From assembly GCA_038209965.1 (NCBI GenBank), contig JBBQXF010000033.1:1-41765 (forward strand): a DNA stretch of 41,765 bases, written 5' to 3'. This stretch comes from JALONO01 sp038209965. Its GTDB lineage: Bacteria; Bacteroidota; Bacteroidia; Cytophagales; Thermoflexibacteraceae. The translations under genes were made by a program, and so were the position numbers. Positions 15,993 to 26,100 of the stretch are shown here, one piece after another; within the stretch, counting starts at the first letter, position 1; each line of letters starts with the position of its first letter. Under the pieces are notes generated by a model, which had not been told where the DNA came from, did not search any database, and was given only the letters and a program-made list of their open reading frames with translations.

Positions 15993-16712
15993 ATGAAACC
16001 CAACCTCTTGCTTTCCGTTTTTTCTGCACTCTTTCTGGTGGTTGCTTGTGATTCCCCGGCCGAAGGGCTGTTTACTCAGGCCAAAGCATTATTGGATCAA
16101 AAACAATATGCCCGAGTGGTGACCTTGTTGGCGGCCAAAAAAAGTGAATTGGATCGGGCCGATTTGTGGAACATGCTGGGCTTTGCCTATTTGGAAACGG
16201 ATCAGGCCAATGAAGCCTTGGCCAGTTTTAACCAAGCCATAAAACTTGACAATACCAACTACAAATATTTTTATAACCGGGGGAATGCCTACCTGCAATT
16301 GAAACAGCCCGATGAAGCCCTGAAAGATTACGATCAAGCATTGGCCTTGGATCAGGCCGTCTATGATTTGTACCTCAACCGGGCCTCGGTTTTGGCTGCC
16401 ATGCACCGCCACAAAGAAGCCTTGGCCGATTTTAACCGGGCTGCCAGTATGAACCAAACCGATCGCAACTTGTACTTCAATCGGGGACAAACCTACTTGG
16501 CCACGCAAGATTTTGCCAAGGCAGCCGAAGATTTTCACCGGGTGGTAGAGTTGGCCCCCGACTTCGCCCGTGCCCACCATGCCCTAGGTTTGGCTGAGCT
16601 CCAACTGGGCGAAGCCAAGGCCCAAGAAGCCTGTACCCATTTGCAGCGCGCACTGAAACTGGGCTTTGCTGGGGCCCAAGCGGCGATCGACCAAAATTGT
16701 GGCAAGCGATGA
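15993..16712 (+). CDS. TPR-repeat lipoprotein
   Basis: A 239-residue lipoprotein. The open frame extends 26 codons upstream, but MKPNLLLSVFSALFLVVAC at 15993 is an ideal lipoprotein signal with Cys19. The mature part is about five to six tetratricopeptide repeats (LWNMLGFAYLETDQANEALASF, YFYNRGNAYLQLKQPDEALKDY and so on, each about 34 residues), a scaffold for protein binding. No enzymatic domain is present. It ends 19 bases from the convergent ATPase gene. The partner is unknown; periplasmic-side or outer-membrane assembly roles are common for this class. Confidence 0.9.
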   Translation: MKPNLLLSVFSALFLVVACDSPAEGLFTQAKALLDQKQYARVVTLLAAKKSELDRADLWNMLGFAYLETDQANEALASFNQAIKLDNTNYKYFYNRGNAYLQLKQPDEALKDYDQALALDQAVYDLYLNRASVLAAMHRHKEALADFNRAASMNQTDRNLYFNRGQTYLATQDFAKAAEDFHRVVELAPDFARAHHALGLAELQLGEAKAQEACTHLQRALKLGFAGAQAAIDQNCGKR

Positions 16713-16731
16713 GGCGGAAAACTGGCCAGTA

Positions 16732-17808
16732 TCAAACCAAGATGGGCTGATAGCTGCTTGGGGCCTTCACGTGGCCAACTGCCAATCTATTGAACACCGA
16801 GGCCCGACCTTGCCGGGTAACAATAACAACCTCCTCGGGTCCAAATTCATTGAGCATATCGGCGTCTTGGGTGGCCAGAAAGATTTGGCAATGTTCTGAC
16901 GCTCCTTGGATTAATTCACAAATAATTTTTACTGCCGAAGGGTGCAATCCAAGCTCAGGCTCATCTAAAAAAATCACGGCGGGCAACCTTTCCGGGGGCA
17001 AACAGAGCAAGGTAGTGAGTGCCATGGCCCGCAACATGCCATCACTCGCCTGGGTGGCCACAAACGTATTGGGCGAACCCTTTTCTTTCCAGCGCAGGTA
17101 GGTTTTTCCGTATTGATCAATCAAGATAAAATCATCAAAAAAAGGAATGATTTGCTGAATTACCGCGATAATTTTTTGATAAATGGCCAATTGATTGTGG
17201 TTTAGCTCATACAAGACCGAGGCTAAATTTCTGCCATCTTCTTCTAAAAACCAGTTGTTCTCAATCTCAGATTTGGTGTTTCTGATGGGTGATTTAAGGG
17301 TCGTATTGTGGAATTGGTAAGTAGTCAAGTGTTGCAGCAACGCCCGTACAGTGCCCTGTGTTCTGCCAACCGCCTCCGCATGGATCAGGGCCGATTCCTT
17401 GTGTCCAGCACCTAGGTCAACCCATTCCCTCGGTTCGGCCCCATTTGGTGTGTATTTAAATTGCTCTTCGGTGAACACCAACGTATCCGCTGCGGCACTG
17501 GTAAGTGTAAATTTGTATTCGTTCAATCCAGCGGCGGTTTTAAGGCTGATCGAACTACTGATTTGGGTGGTGGTTTCTGGGCCGTCAAAAAGGAAAACCG
17601 AGCCCCCCCCGTGTTGGCCAAGGTAGCTTTGGAGGTTTCCCGTACCACTCAACAGGTTGGACAGGAATTTGAAAAACCCAATAAAGTTGGATTTTCCCGC
17701 CCCGTTTTGACCAATGAAAACATTGATCGAATGCGGGACAAACTCCGACAGCGACTGGATGCTTTTGAACCCACTGATGGCAACCGCTTGGATTTCTATT
17801 CTTTTCAT
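16732..17808 (-). CDS. AAA/ABC-type ATPase of the RecF/SMC-like predicted ATPase group
   Basis: A 358-residue cytoplasmic ATPase. Walker A is GQNGAGKS at residues 33-40, following a typical SGFKSI N-terminus; Walker B is VIFLDEPELGLHP, followed by a switch-like LATQDADMLNEF. This is the AAA_21 layout of stand-alone predicted ATPases (COG4637-like). Such proteins are sometimes defence-related, but no nuclease or partner subunit is adjacent, so the role is unknown. MKRIEIQAV at 17808 is preferred over an upstream in-frame start at 17853. It lies 75 bases downstream of the DUF5686 gene on the same strand and could be cotranscribed. Confidence 0.9.
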   Translation of the reverse strand: MKRIEIQAVAISGFKSIQSLSEFVPHSINVFIGQNGAGKSNFIGFFKFLSNLLSGTGNLQSYLGQHGGGSVFLFDGPETTTQISSSISLKTAAGLNEYKFTLTSAAADTLVFTEEQFKYTPNGAEPREWVDLGAGHKESALIHAEAVGRTQGTVRALLQHLTTYQFHNTTLKSPIRNTKSEIENNWFLEEDGRNLASVLYELNHNQLAIYQKIIAVIQQIIPFFDDFILIDQYGKTYLRWKEKGSPNTFVATQASDGMLRAMALTTLLCLPPERLPAVIFLDEPELGLHPSAVKIICELIQGASEHCQIFLATQDADMLNEFGPEEVVIVTRQGRASVFNRLAVGHVKAPSSYQPILV

Positions 17809-17883
17809 GGCGATCTCTCTTGTGTGCACTACCTGACCCGAGGGGCCGCCCAAAGATAGGTGGTGCGTCCCAATATTGGGGCC

Positions 17884-20415
17884 TCACAACCTGAACTGGG
17901 CCGAAAATTTCACCCCGAAACGCTGGGCCCCCGGATTGTCCAAATAGGTGAGGCGGTGCATAAAATCCACCCGGAGAAAGCGAAAAATATTCTCGATGCC
18001 ATAACCAACCTCGGCGTAGGGCTGTCTGCCCAGGCCATTGATCCCCGGATTGGGATTGCCCAGTACATCAAAAGCGGGGGTATAAGTGCGGTTGGCCTCG
18101 CTCAAAGTGCCCCACAGTACATTGGCCGTCACAAAAGTGCGCCATTTGAGTTTGCGGATCAATGGGATGCGGTTGAACATCAGCCCCTCAAAACGGTGGA
18201 TATAATTCAAGGAGACATACTGATCACTCACAAACTCAAAGAAGCGCATCATGTTGAACGAGAGATCGTTATAAAATGCTGTTTCATTGCCCAAGTGCAC
18301 CGCGAGCAACGGGTAGGGCACCCGCGAGGGAATGGCAGCATAGGTGAGCGAATAGCGTGAATAGCCCAGCGCACCCAAGTTCATCCGGTGGGTGACATTG
18401 GCCTGAAACTTATTGTAACTAAAATCGCTGCCCATCACGTTGCGCATCCCCCGGACGTAGCGAAAAGTGAGGATCGGGGTATTGGCTTTCACTCCCAGGC
18501 TCACCCGGGTGTTTTCATTTTGGAGAAAGCTTTCGCCAAAGGAAATGCGCGTCTCCAGTACCAGCTCACTAGTGGTGAAATTGACCCGGCGCGAGATGTC
18601 GTTCACATTCTCGAGCAACTCAAACTTGAACAGTGGCTCAAACTGTTGGTTGTTGAAATAGATTTTCTGGGTGATTCCCTTGGCAATGTCAGTCTGGAAA
18701 TACAACTGGTTTAATTTATTGACATAAGGTCTCCGCCGTTCCAAGTTGCCCCATTTGGTGAAAGCCAAGAACAGGGTATTGTTTATTTCATAATAATTAT
18801 CCGCATTTAGGGCCACTTGGCTGTAATCGTCGGATCGATAGGCCCCAAACTGCGTCCACGGTTTGCGCGACAAAATGTAATCAAAGCCCACCCCATATTT
18901 CCACCGGTTGTCCAGCGTGCCATACGCCGCGTAACCTCGTAGGATCACTTTGCGACTAAAGGTGTAGTTGGTCATGCCACCTAGGCGAAAGCGGTTGCCC
19001 TCAATGTTGTTCTGGGCGAAAAGATAGGAGTAGGTCCCGAAATCAAACTTTCCAATCCGCTTGTACCCATTGATTAAAATATTGGCTATTTCAACATAAT
19101 TCCGCACCACGGGCAAGTTGCGGATGGTATCGATCATTTGGTACACATTTTTCTCGGCGTCACTCAACGAGTCATGGCGGTGGAGATTCCAGTAATCATT
19201 GGAGTTCTCGACCACGTTTTCGGCCACCGCGATGGCCTCTTCGTAAAATTTCAACTCTTTTGGCTCATTGATGACAAAGTTCATGTTGGAAACATAGAAT
19301 TTGGCCAAAATGCCCGCCCAATCATCGCGAACGTCGCCAACGTCGACCAGCACCCGGGTCTTGGCCGGCAACCACGCACTGGAGCTGTCCACTTGGGCCA
19401 ATTCCTGCTGGATCTTGATCTTTTCAATAAAATTCAGGTTGGCCCCTTTGCCCACTTCCACATTGATCTGCAACAAGGCAAACTCGGGTTGGGTACCGGT
19501 GGAGTCAGTGATCCACATACTGCCCTTGAAAGCCAAGTCTTCGGGGCGTTTGGGTTCAAAATCTATCCGAAAACACTTGTAGCCATTAATGTCAATGTTT
19601 TTTTCTTTCAACGTGTATTCGTAGAACCCTTTCCACCCGTCGGCAATGGGGGAAATGAATTCTTTGTTGGCCAACCGCAACCAGTTTTGGTAAAAGTTGT
19701 ATTGTTGGAACGTCGAGCCGGTCACTTGCGATACCACGCTCCCGTCTTCCACGCCCACGCCCGAAACTTTGGTCTTTTTGATTTCTTCCCGCTTGCGCTG
19801 GGGATTGGCGCGGTAATAGTAATTTGAAAGCGACTCGGAGATAAAAATGGGCAAGATGGGTTTCCCGTCTTCGCCGGCCACTGCTTTGGCGCTGTCAATG
19901 ACGGCGATGATCTTTTGGATCATTTTTTTCTGCCTAAATTTGTCGGAGATGTTGTCCACATCGAGCTCCAATTTGGTATAGCTCTCATACTCAAAGGCCG
20001 ACAAGCGACGGTAGTCATATTGCCGCTTGTAATCCATCACCCGGTACAAGATTTCCCAAGCTGGATTCACGTAGTCCTTGGGGGTCACGGTCACCCCCTC
20101 GAGGGTTGTGGCCTCAGTGGCCAATTGGAAATTGATCACTTGCGACTTGCCCCTTTCCACCCACTTGGCCCGGACTGAGTAGCCAATGTATTTGGCCACC
20201 AACGAATCAGTGGGTGAAGGGGTGGTAATTTTGAAATACCCATCAAAATCGGTGGTCGTGCCAATGGTGGTTCCTTTAAAAAAGACATTGGCAAATGGAA
20301 CCGCTTCCCCGGTTTCAGCATCGATCACTTTTCCCGATACGGTGGTGTTTTGGGCATAAATGGCTTGAGTGCCCCAAAACAAAAAAAAAGTGGCGAAGTA
20401 AACAATTGGTTTCAA
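17884..20415 (-). CDS. DUF5686 family outer-membrane protein with CarboxypepD_reg-like domain
   Basis: An 843-residue protein. After a signal peptide (MKPIVYFATFFLFWGTQAIYAQ) comes a carboxypeptidase-regulatory-like beta-sandwich (SGKVIDAETGEAVPFANVFFKGTTIGTTTDFDGYF) at about residues 25-110, then a long DUF5686 region. The C-terminal half has alternating aromatic strands typical of an outer-membrane barrel, ending QRFGVKFSAQFRL. No ATG is available near the signal peptide; the natural start is TTG at 20415, though another TTG at 20508 would add 31 residues with no function. The family is common in Bacteroidota and of uncertain role. It is divergent from nuoI. Confidence 0.88.
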   Translation of the reverse strand: MKPIVYFATFFLFWGTQAIYAQNTTVSGKVIDAETGEAVPFANVFFKGTTIGTTTDFDGYFKITTPSPTDSLVAKYIGYSVRAKWVERGKSQVINFQLATEATTLEGVTVTPKDYVNPAWEILYRVMDYKRQYDYRRLSAFEYESYTKLELDVDNISDKFRQKKMIQKIIAVIDSAKAVAGEDGKPILPIFISESLSNYYYRANPQRKREEIKKTKVSGVGVEDGSVVSQVTGSTFQQYNFYQNWLRLANKEFISPIADGWKGFYEYTLKEKNIDINGYKCFRIDFEPKRPEDLAFKGSMWITDSTGTQPEFALLQINVEVGKGANLNFIEKIKIQQELAQVDSSSAWLPAKTRVLVDVGDVRDDWAGILAKFYVSNMNFVINEPKELKFYEEAIAVAENVVENSNDYWNLHRHDSLSDAEKNVYQMIDTIRNLPVVRNYVEIANILINGYKRIGKFDFGTYSYLFAQNNIEGNRFRLGGMTNYTFSRKVILRGYAAYGTLDNRWKYGVGFDYILSRKPWTQFGAYRSDDYSQVALNADNYYEINNTLFLAFTKWGNLERRRPYVNKLNQLYFQTDIAKGITQKIYFNNQQFEPLFKFELLENVNDISRRVNFTTSELVLETRISFGESFLQNENTRVSLGVKANTPILTFRYVRGMRNVMGSDFSYNKFQANVTHRMNLGALGYSRYSLTYAAIPSRVPYPLLAVHLGNETAFYNDLSFNMMRFFEFVSDQYVSLNYIHRFEGLMFNRIPLIRKLKWRTFVTANVLWGTLSEANRTYTPAFDVLGNPNPGINGLGRQPYAEVGYGIENIFRFLRVDFMHRLTYLDNPGAQRFGVKFSAQFRL

Positions 20416-20630
20416 GTATCTGACGATTAATAGTATAAATGGTTTTCTAGCTGGTTGGCCTATTGAACGGCCTGGGCAAAGATGCGCCTCGGGCGAGTTT
20501 GGTTGCAAAACCTCAAAGCATGTAACGAAAAAATACTTGCAACGTTTATGTAAATTAAGTTAATTTTATCCAAAAAACCAAGCATGGCCAGTACAAGTGA
20601 TGCCGGCCAGATGTAATAAACTCCTTAATA

Positions 20631-21341
20631 ATGGGCTATTTTAGTGAAATCGGCCGAGCGGCCACCACCCTCTGGACAGGCTTGCGGCTGACTGCCCGGC
20701 ACTTTCGCGATGCTGTGCGGCATCCCCGCCTCGATCGCCGGGCAGCCAGTGATCAGGGATATTTTGATCAAGAGGCAGGGATATTTACCATCCAGTACCC
20801 TCATGAGAGTTTTCCGGTCCCTGACATTGGCCGGTATCGGCTGCACAATGAAATAGACGACTGCATCGTGTGCGACAAATGCGCCAAAGTTTGCCCGGTG
20901 GACTGTATCGAGATCGAGCCGATCAAGGCAACTGAGCAGGTGAGCACTGCCTCCGATGGCACTCCCATCCGGTTGTACGCGGCCAAGTTTGACATTGACA
21001 TGGCCAAGTGCTGCTTTTGTGGGCTCTGCACCGCAGTATGCCCCACCGAGTGTTTGACCATGACCAAAGTGTATGATTTCAGTGAATATGACATAGGTAA
21101 TATGAATTATCATTTTGCCACGATGTCATTGGCCGAGGTTGAACTAAAACGCCAAGAAGCCGAGGAGGCCAAGGCCAAGAAAGCCAAACTGAACTCGCCC
21201 GAAGTGCCCATGGTGCAGCCCACCGAACCGCCCCTCCCAACCTCGGGGCCAGCCCCAGAGGAGGCATTGCCCGGCTTTAAACCCAAGGTGCGGCCTGTTT
21301 TTAAGAAAGCGCCCCCAGCCCCGGATGCCCCGGCAGAGTAA
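20631..21341 (+). CDS. nuoI: NADH-quinone oxidoreductase subunit I
   Basis: A 236-residue iron-sulfur subunit that carries two 4Fe-4S clusters in the peripheral arm of complex I and passes electrons toward quinone. Cluster ligands are seen as C78xxC81xxC84xxxC88P and C127xxC130xxC133xxxC137P. After the conserved core (to about residue 165) there is a tail of about 70 residues rich in Ala, Lys, Glu and Pro that the typical protein lacks. nuoJ starts inside it (17-base overlap), so translation is coupled. No nuoA-H genes precede it here; the upstream neighbour is a divergent DUF5686 gene. Confidence 0.95.
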   Translation: MGYFSEIGRAATTLWTGLRLTARHFRDAVRHPRLDRRAASDQGYFDQEAGIFTIQYPHESFPVPDIGRYRLHNEIDDCIVCDKCAKVCPVDCIEIEPIKATEQVSTASDGTPIRLYAAKFDIDMAKCCFCGLCTAVCPTECLTMTKVYDFSEYDIGNMNYHFATMSLAEVELKRQEAEEAKAKKAKLNSPEVPMVQPTEPPLPTSGPAPEEALPGFKPKVRPVFKKAPPAPDAPAE

Positions 21342-21903
21342 AGTTACACCTCCTAGTTATTGGACTTTCATTAATCAAAAACCAGTGCTCATTTTCTTCT
21401 ATTTTTTTGCGGTGGCAGCCTTGGGCGGGGCAGGTTTTGTCCTCTTCACCCGCAATGTGATGCGGGCTGCGTTCGCGCTCATGACCACCCTAATCGCCAT
21501 CGCGGCGATCTATGTGCTGGCCTCCGCCGATTTTGTCGCCGTCACCCAATTGATGGTGTATGTGGGCGGGGTGCTCGTCCTCATTATTTTTGGGGTGATG
21601 TTCACTACCGAGCTATCGGGCAAAGCCGTGCAAACGGGCCACCATTACGTGACAGCGGGCGTACTGGCCGGCGGTTCGGTATTGGTCGCATTGCTGCTGA
21701 TCGTCGGCCAAACCGACTTCGATCGGCTGCCCTGGGTGCTGGAAGCCACGGCCAACCAACAAGTGGTGACAGGCGGCACCGTGTTGGCCATTGGGCGCGA
21801 GTTGTTCACGCATTACGTGCTCACGCTCGAGACGGTGGGCCTGCTCTTGTTGCTGGCCTTGATCGGGGCCGTCTTCATTGCGGGGCGCAAGGTGCATAGC
21901 TGA
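21325..21903 (+). CDS. nuoJ: NADH-quinone oxidoreductase subunit J
   Basis: A 192-residue membrane subunit of complex I with about five transmembrane helices (IFFYFFAVAALGGAGFVLF, AAFALMTTLIAIAAIYVLA, the NuoJ signature VAVTQLMVYVGGVLVLIIFGVMFT, VLAGGSVLVALLLIVG, LLLLLALIGAVFIAG). ATG 21325 overlaps the end of nuoI by 17 bases. nuoK would normally follow, but the next 150 bases hold no gene and then a convergent porP. The other subunits must be encoded elsewhere. Confidence 0.95.
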   Translation: MPRQSKVTPPSYWTFINQKPVLIFFYFFAVAALGGAGFVLFTRNVMRAAFALMTTLIAIAAIYVLASADFVAVTQLMVYVGGVLVLIIFGVMFTTELSGKAVQTGHHYVTAGVLAGGSVLVALLLIVGQTDFDRLPWVLEATANQQVVTGGTVLAIGRELFTHYVLTLETVGLLLLLALIGAVFIAGRKVHS

Positions 21904-21973
21904 TTGGTCAAAAAGGAAAAACAGCAAAAAAGGGATCAAAATGCCAGATACGTGGATCTCTTTCACCGCCACC

Positions 21974-21992
21974 TTGCCCAAGTCTTGGGCAA
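21974..21992. terminator. Hairpin in the nuoJ-porP convergent gap
   Basis: TTGCCCA-AGTCT-TGGGCAA, perfect 7-bp stem between two convergent genes. There is no T run on either side, so termination is only a guess. Confidence 0.35.
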
Positions 21993-22057
21993 ACAAAAAC
22001 GAAAGTGGCCAAACCACTAATCAGGCCGCTCAAGATTTTCTTTGCGACTCCTAGTCC

Positions 22058-23116
22058 CTAATTGCGTTTGGGTGATTTTTGGGGTTTGCGTTTTGGGGTT
22101 TTCTTCAAATGCAGGTTATTGGGCCTGAACCCTGGGCCAGGGCTGGAGGGGTGCTCCACTTTGCGCCGAAACTTGGTATTGGATCGGCCCTTAGCTGCAC
22201 CGTAGATCTTGGTCTTCAGGTGGTTGAACTTGTAGCCGACCATGATCTCGTTGGTGCTGCCCACTACTCCCTGCACTTCCGAAATGGCAAAGTCACGGGC
22301 ATAGCCCACGCGCAGGCGGCGGATATGGACCCCCGCACTGGCCACGGCACTGTAACTGGTGCGGTAAGCGGCATTGAACCAGAGGGTATTGTTCCAAGTG
22401 TATTGGGCCCCCACATCAAATTGCAGGGGGGCCGCGCCGTTGCCCGCCCGCCGGATCATGATCATGGGTTCTATCCGGTGGACTTCGTCAAAAGTTTTGA
22501 GGGTACACTTGGCGGTGAGCAAAAAATGCGGCACCATCTTGATGTCATTTTGATCTTGGTCGATCGACCGGATGCCTGCCGTCAGGAATTGGGGCATGGC
22601 AAACCCGATCTGGAATTTATCTTGGAAAATATAGTTCATCCCAAACGTAAATTCAAAACCTTGGTAATTGCCTGTATTGTCCAAAATGCGCGGGTCATTG
22701 GGATTTTGAATGTAGGCATTGGCAAAATCAATCCGGTTGGTCACCAATCCACCAGTAAGCCCAAAAGAGAAAACCGAACTGTTTTCGTACAGTTCAAAGA
22801 TGTGATAGGCGTAGGTGAACAGGGCTTTGTTCTGCCGGAACAATCCAATTTGGTCTTGGGTGATGTTGGCCCCGAAGCCACTCCGATATTCATAAAAGGG
22901 CAGATCAATGGTGGCCAGCAAGGTGGTGGGCCCACCGGGCAGGTTGTCCCATTGTCGGCGGTAAGTCATGTTGACCGAGGCGTAGCGATCCAAGCCAGCC
23001 CACGCGGGGTTGTAGATGAATGGGTTGTTGAAATATTGGCTGAACAGCGGAATTTGCTGGGCTTGGCTGGTGGACCATATCCCAATACATCCCAGAAAAA
23101 GTAAAATCTTTTTCAT
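22058..23116 (-). CDS. PorP/SprF family T9SS-associated outer-membrane protein
   Basis: A 352-residue protein with a signal peptide (MKKILLFLGCIGIWSTSQAQ) and the family start QIPLFSQYFNNPFIYNPAWAG, followed by beta-barrel strands to about residue 305. SprF is needed to export the adhesin SprB through the type IX secretion system, and such genes sit directly after their cargo, as here: the adhesin stop is 57 bases upstream. A hairpin lies in that gap. The last 45 residues are basic and Pro-rich (KTPKRKPQKSPKRN), an addition not needed for the barrel and absent from the second PorP in this window. Confidence 0.93.
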   Translation of the reverse strand: MKKILLFLGCIGIWSTSQAQQIPLFSQYFNNPFIYNPAWAGLDRYASVNMTYRRQWDNLPGGPTTLLATIDLPFYEYRSGFGANITQDQIGLFRQNKALFTYAYHIFELYENSSVFSFGLTGGLVTNRIDFANAYIQNPNDPRILDNTGNYQGFEFTFGMNYIFQDKFQIGFAMPQFLTAGIRSIDQDQNDIKMVPHFLLTAKCTLKTFDEVHRIEPMIMIRRAGNGAAPLQFDVGAQYTWNNTLWFNAAYRTSYSAVASAGVHIRRLRVGYARDFAISEVQGVVGSTNEIMVGYKFNHLKTKIYGAAKGRSNTKFRRKVEHPSSPGPGFRPNNLHLKKTPKRKPQKSPKRN

Positions 23117-23131
23117 AACAATAACGGTTGG

Positions 23132-23164
23132 GCCGTTGGCAACTCGTCAGGAGTTGCCAACGGC
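23132..23164 (-). promoter_or_regulatory. Perfect 14-bp hairpin between adhesin and porP
   Basis: GCCGTTGGCAACTC-GTCAG-GAGTTGCCAACGGC. On the minus strand it lies after the adhesin stop and before the porP start with no T run, so it is more likely an mRNA stability/partial-termination element that sets the ratio of adhesin to PorP than a full terminator (inference). Confidence 0.6.
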
Positions 23165-23173
23165 AATAATTGG

Positions 23174-26100
23174 TTAATTGAGTATGGTGAACGCTCCTTT
23201 GAAAGGTCGATTGGTCGTTTGGAGCCTGAGGATCAAGAAATAAGTGCCAGTGGGCAGGGGTTTGCCATCTATTGTACCATCCCAATCATTTCGGTAATTT
23301 CGTTTTTGGAAAAGTTCTTGGCCCCAACGGTTGAAAACCACCAAGGTGTTTTCGGGAAACAGTTCCAACCCATCGACATAAAGTAGGTCATTCAGGCCAT
23401 CGCCATTGGGGGTGATCACCTCCGACAACCGGAGGACATTGCCCGGGTCGGTGGCTACCCGCACCACCACTGAGTCCACATTGGTGCAACCGGAGGCATC
23501 CGTGCCGCGCACAATGTAAGTGGTATTCAAGCTGGGACTGGCCAAGGGGGAGGCCGTAGAATCGTTATCGAGCCCTTCGCGGGGAGTCCAGACAAAACTG
23601 GAGGCCCCGGTGGCCAAGAGCCGGATGGCCATGCCCACATTGACGATGGTATCGCGGCCAGCATCCACATTAGGCAAATCCAAGATGCGCAAGGGCACCG
23701 AAAGGCTGGTATCCCGGAAACATAAGTTGGCCACAATCCGCCGATAATAAGTGGTGGAATCGGGGGGAATGGTCAATTGCAAGTTTTCGGCCACGGCCCG
23801 CTCAATGTTGACCCAAGTCCGCCGATTGCGCGACGATTGCCACTGGTAGCGGAAAGTGCCCGTGCCATCGGTGGGCCGCTCGGCCCGGATGGTATCGGGC
23901 CGCGAGCCCCGGCAAACGGTTTGTCCCCCGCCAATGATGCGGTTGTTGCGAATCTGTTGGGTGATAAAGATCGTGACCGTATTGCTTGTATCCGTAAAAC
24001 ATTCGGTGAAAATGATCCTTCGGAAACGCGATGTTTCGTTCACATCCGGGAAAAAGTCCCGTGTGGCAGCCACGGTTTGCCATGTTCGCTGGTTTACCTG
24101 CCGTTGCCAAACGAAACTGAATTTGCCATCGCCCCCGGTGGGCATTGAGCCGCGCAGCGTGTCAGGTTTGACCCCAAAACACACTTCTTGGTTGTCGCGC
24201 ACATTGTTGTTGTTCACCCGGCCAATAATGGTAATTTTAATGACATTGCTGGTATCGGGACGGCATTGGCGGCCCAGCACCACCCGGCGCACTGAAGTGG
24301 TGCGGATCAATCCCGCAGGCGAATAGACGGCGGCAGTGTCGGCCAAAGCCCAGCGCACGCGTATGCGATCCAAGCTGTCAATGCCCGAAATGGTGTCGCT
24401 CGTCACTTCCCAGCGGTAACGATAGCCCCCGCCCCCGCCCTGTGGCACTTGGCCCCGGACTGGGGCAATCGGTCGGCCTTCGCACAAAGTCTGGGTGCCA
24501 TCAATCCGGTTATTGGCCAGTCTTGCCACGATCTGGACGAAAATAACATTGCTGGTGTCGGGTTTGCAACCATTATCAACGACCCGCCGGAAAAAAGTGT
24601 TGGGGACCGTCAGCAGTCCCGGCCGATAATCCACGCTGAAACCGTAGTCTTTGCGACGGGTAGAGTCCCGGCTACGGCCAGTGGTGTCAATGCTGGCCCA
24701 GTTGATCGAGTCGGGCGACGATTGCCATTGATATTTGAAAAATTTCTGGATAGTGGTGGGCGATCCGCGCAAGACCGAGGCCGAATCCCCTTGGCAATTG
24801 ATTTGCGAGGAGGTGATGGTGTTGGGGCCGTAGCTGAAGGCCCGGTTGATGGTGATCACATTGCTGGTGTCGGAATAGCAGCGGGAAATGACTATCCGGC
24901 GGATAAAGGTAGTGTCCGAAATATCGCGCACCCGGAAAGCGATGTTGAGGGTGTCGCCCCGGTTGTTCCAACTTCGCCGGTTAAGCGAACTCTGCCAGAT
25001 GTAGCGGAGCTGCCCGCCCCCGCCCACGAGCGAGAATGTGCCGCGCACATTGACCAGTGAGGTGTCGCCCTCGCACACCACCTCGCGGTCACTACGGATC
25101 CGGTTGCCATTGATCGGCCCAACTAGGCTGACCGTCACCACATTGCTGGTGTCGGTGGTGCAAGGCCCCACTACCAATCGACGAAAATACAGCGTCCGGT
25201 TAATGGCGTAGAGGGGCAAAAAGGTCGAGAAAGTATCGGCCCGGGTGGTGCTGTCGGCCCGGTTCCAGCGGATGCGATCGGCTGAAACCTGCCACCGAAA
25301 GCGGAAATTGACTGTATCGCGCAAGCGCAAAAGCGAATCGGAACGGATGGTATCGCGCAGGGCCAACACTGGCTGCCGGGGACAGATCTGCTGATCACGG
25401 CCCACAATGTTGGATGGAAAGCGCGGGCTGCGGACTACTTGCAGGATATTACTGGAGTCGGCAAAGCACAAACTGTCCGACACTACCCGGCGGAAAAGGG
25501 TGGTGTCGCTGGTGATGCGTTGGGGCCGAAAATTCTCGGTAGCGTCCTCGTTGCGCCAGTTCCGGCCCTTGTTGATCGAGCTTTGCCACACGTAGCGGAG
25601 GCGGCCAATTCCGCCAGTTACCCGGCCCACTCCCCGGAATGTGCGGATGCTGTCCCGTGGACAAAGAATATAAGAGGCACTCACCCGGTTGTTTTGCAGC
25701 AAGGGCACGAAGGTGACGCTGACCGAGTTGCTCGTATCGGTGAGGCAGCGGCCGTCAGCGGCCAAGCGCCGCACCCGCGCCGCGCCCGACAGGGCGGTAG
25801 GCTGGTAGTCTTGGGTATTGCCGCCCACGTTGGTCCACGTGCGGCCATTGTCGAGCGAGCGCTGCCATTGGTAGGTGACAGTTCCCCTTGCCCCCGAGGT
25901 GGCAATTGTGCCAGTCAAGGTGGGCAAGGGCTGGCCCTCGCAAATCCGGGATTCTGAGGGCAAAATGCGGCTGCCCGTGACGAAGCAGGGCGTGATCCGA
26001 ATGCGCACCGTGCGCCGCCAGAGGGTCACATCGGGTACTAGCGAACTAGTGATGCGCAACGTATAGAGCCCTTGATCCTGGAGCCGGCGGGCATCGGTGA

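Noticed and set aside
21613..22017. Minus-strand 134-codon frame with a hydrophobic N-terminus in the nuoJ-porP gap
   Set aside because: Most of it is a shadow of nuoJ; the hydrophobic start is not a recognisable gene.
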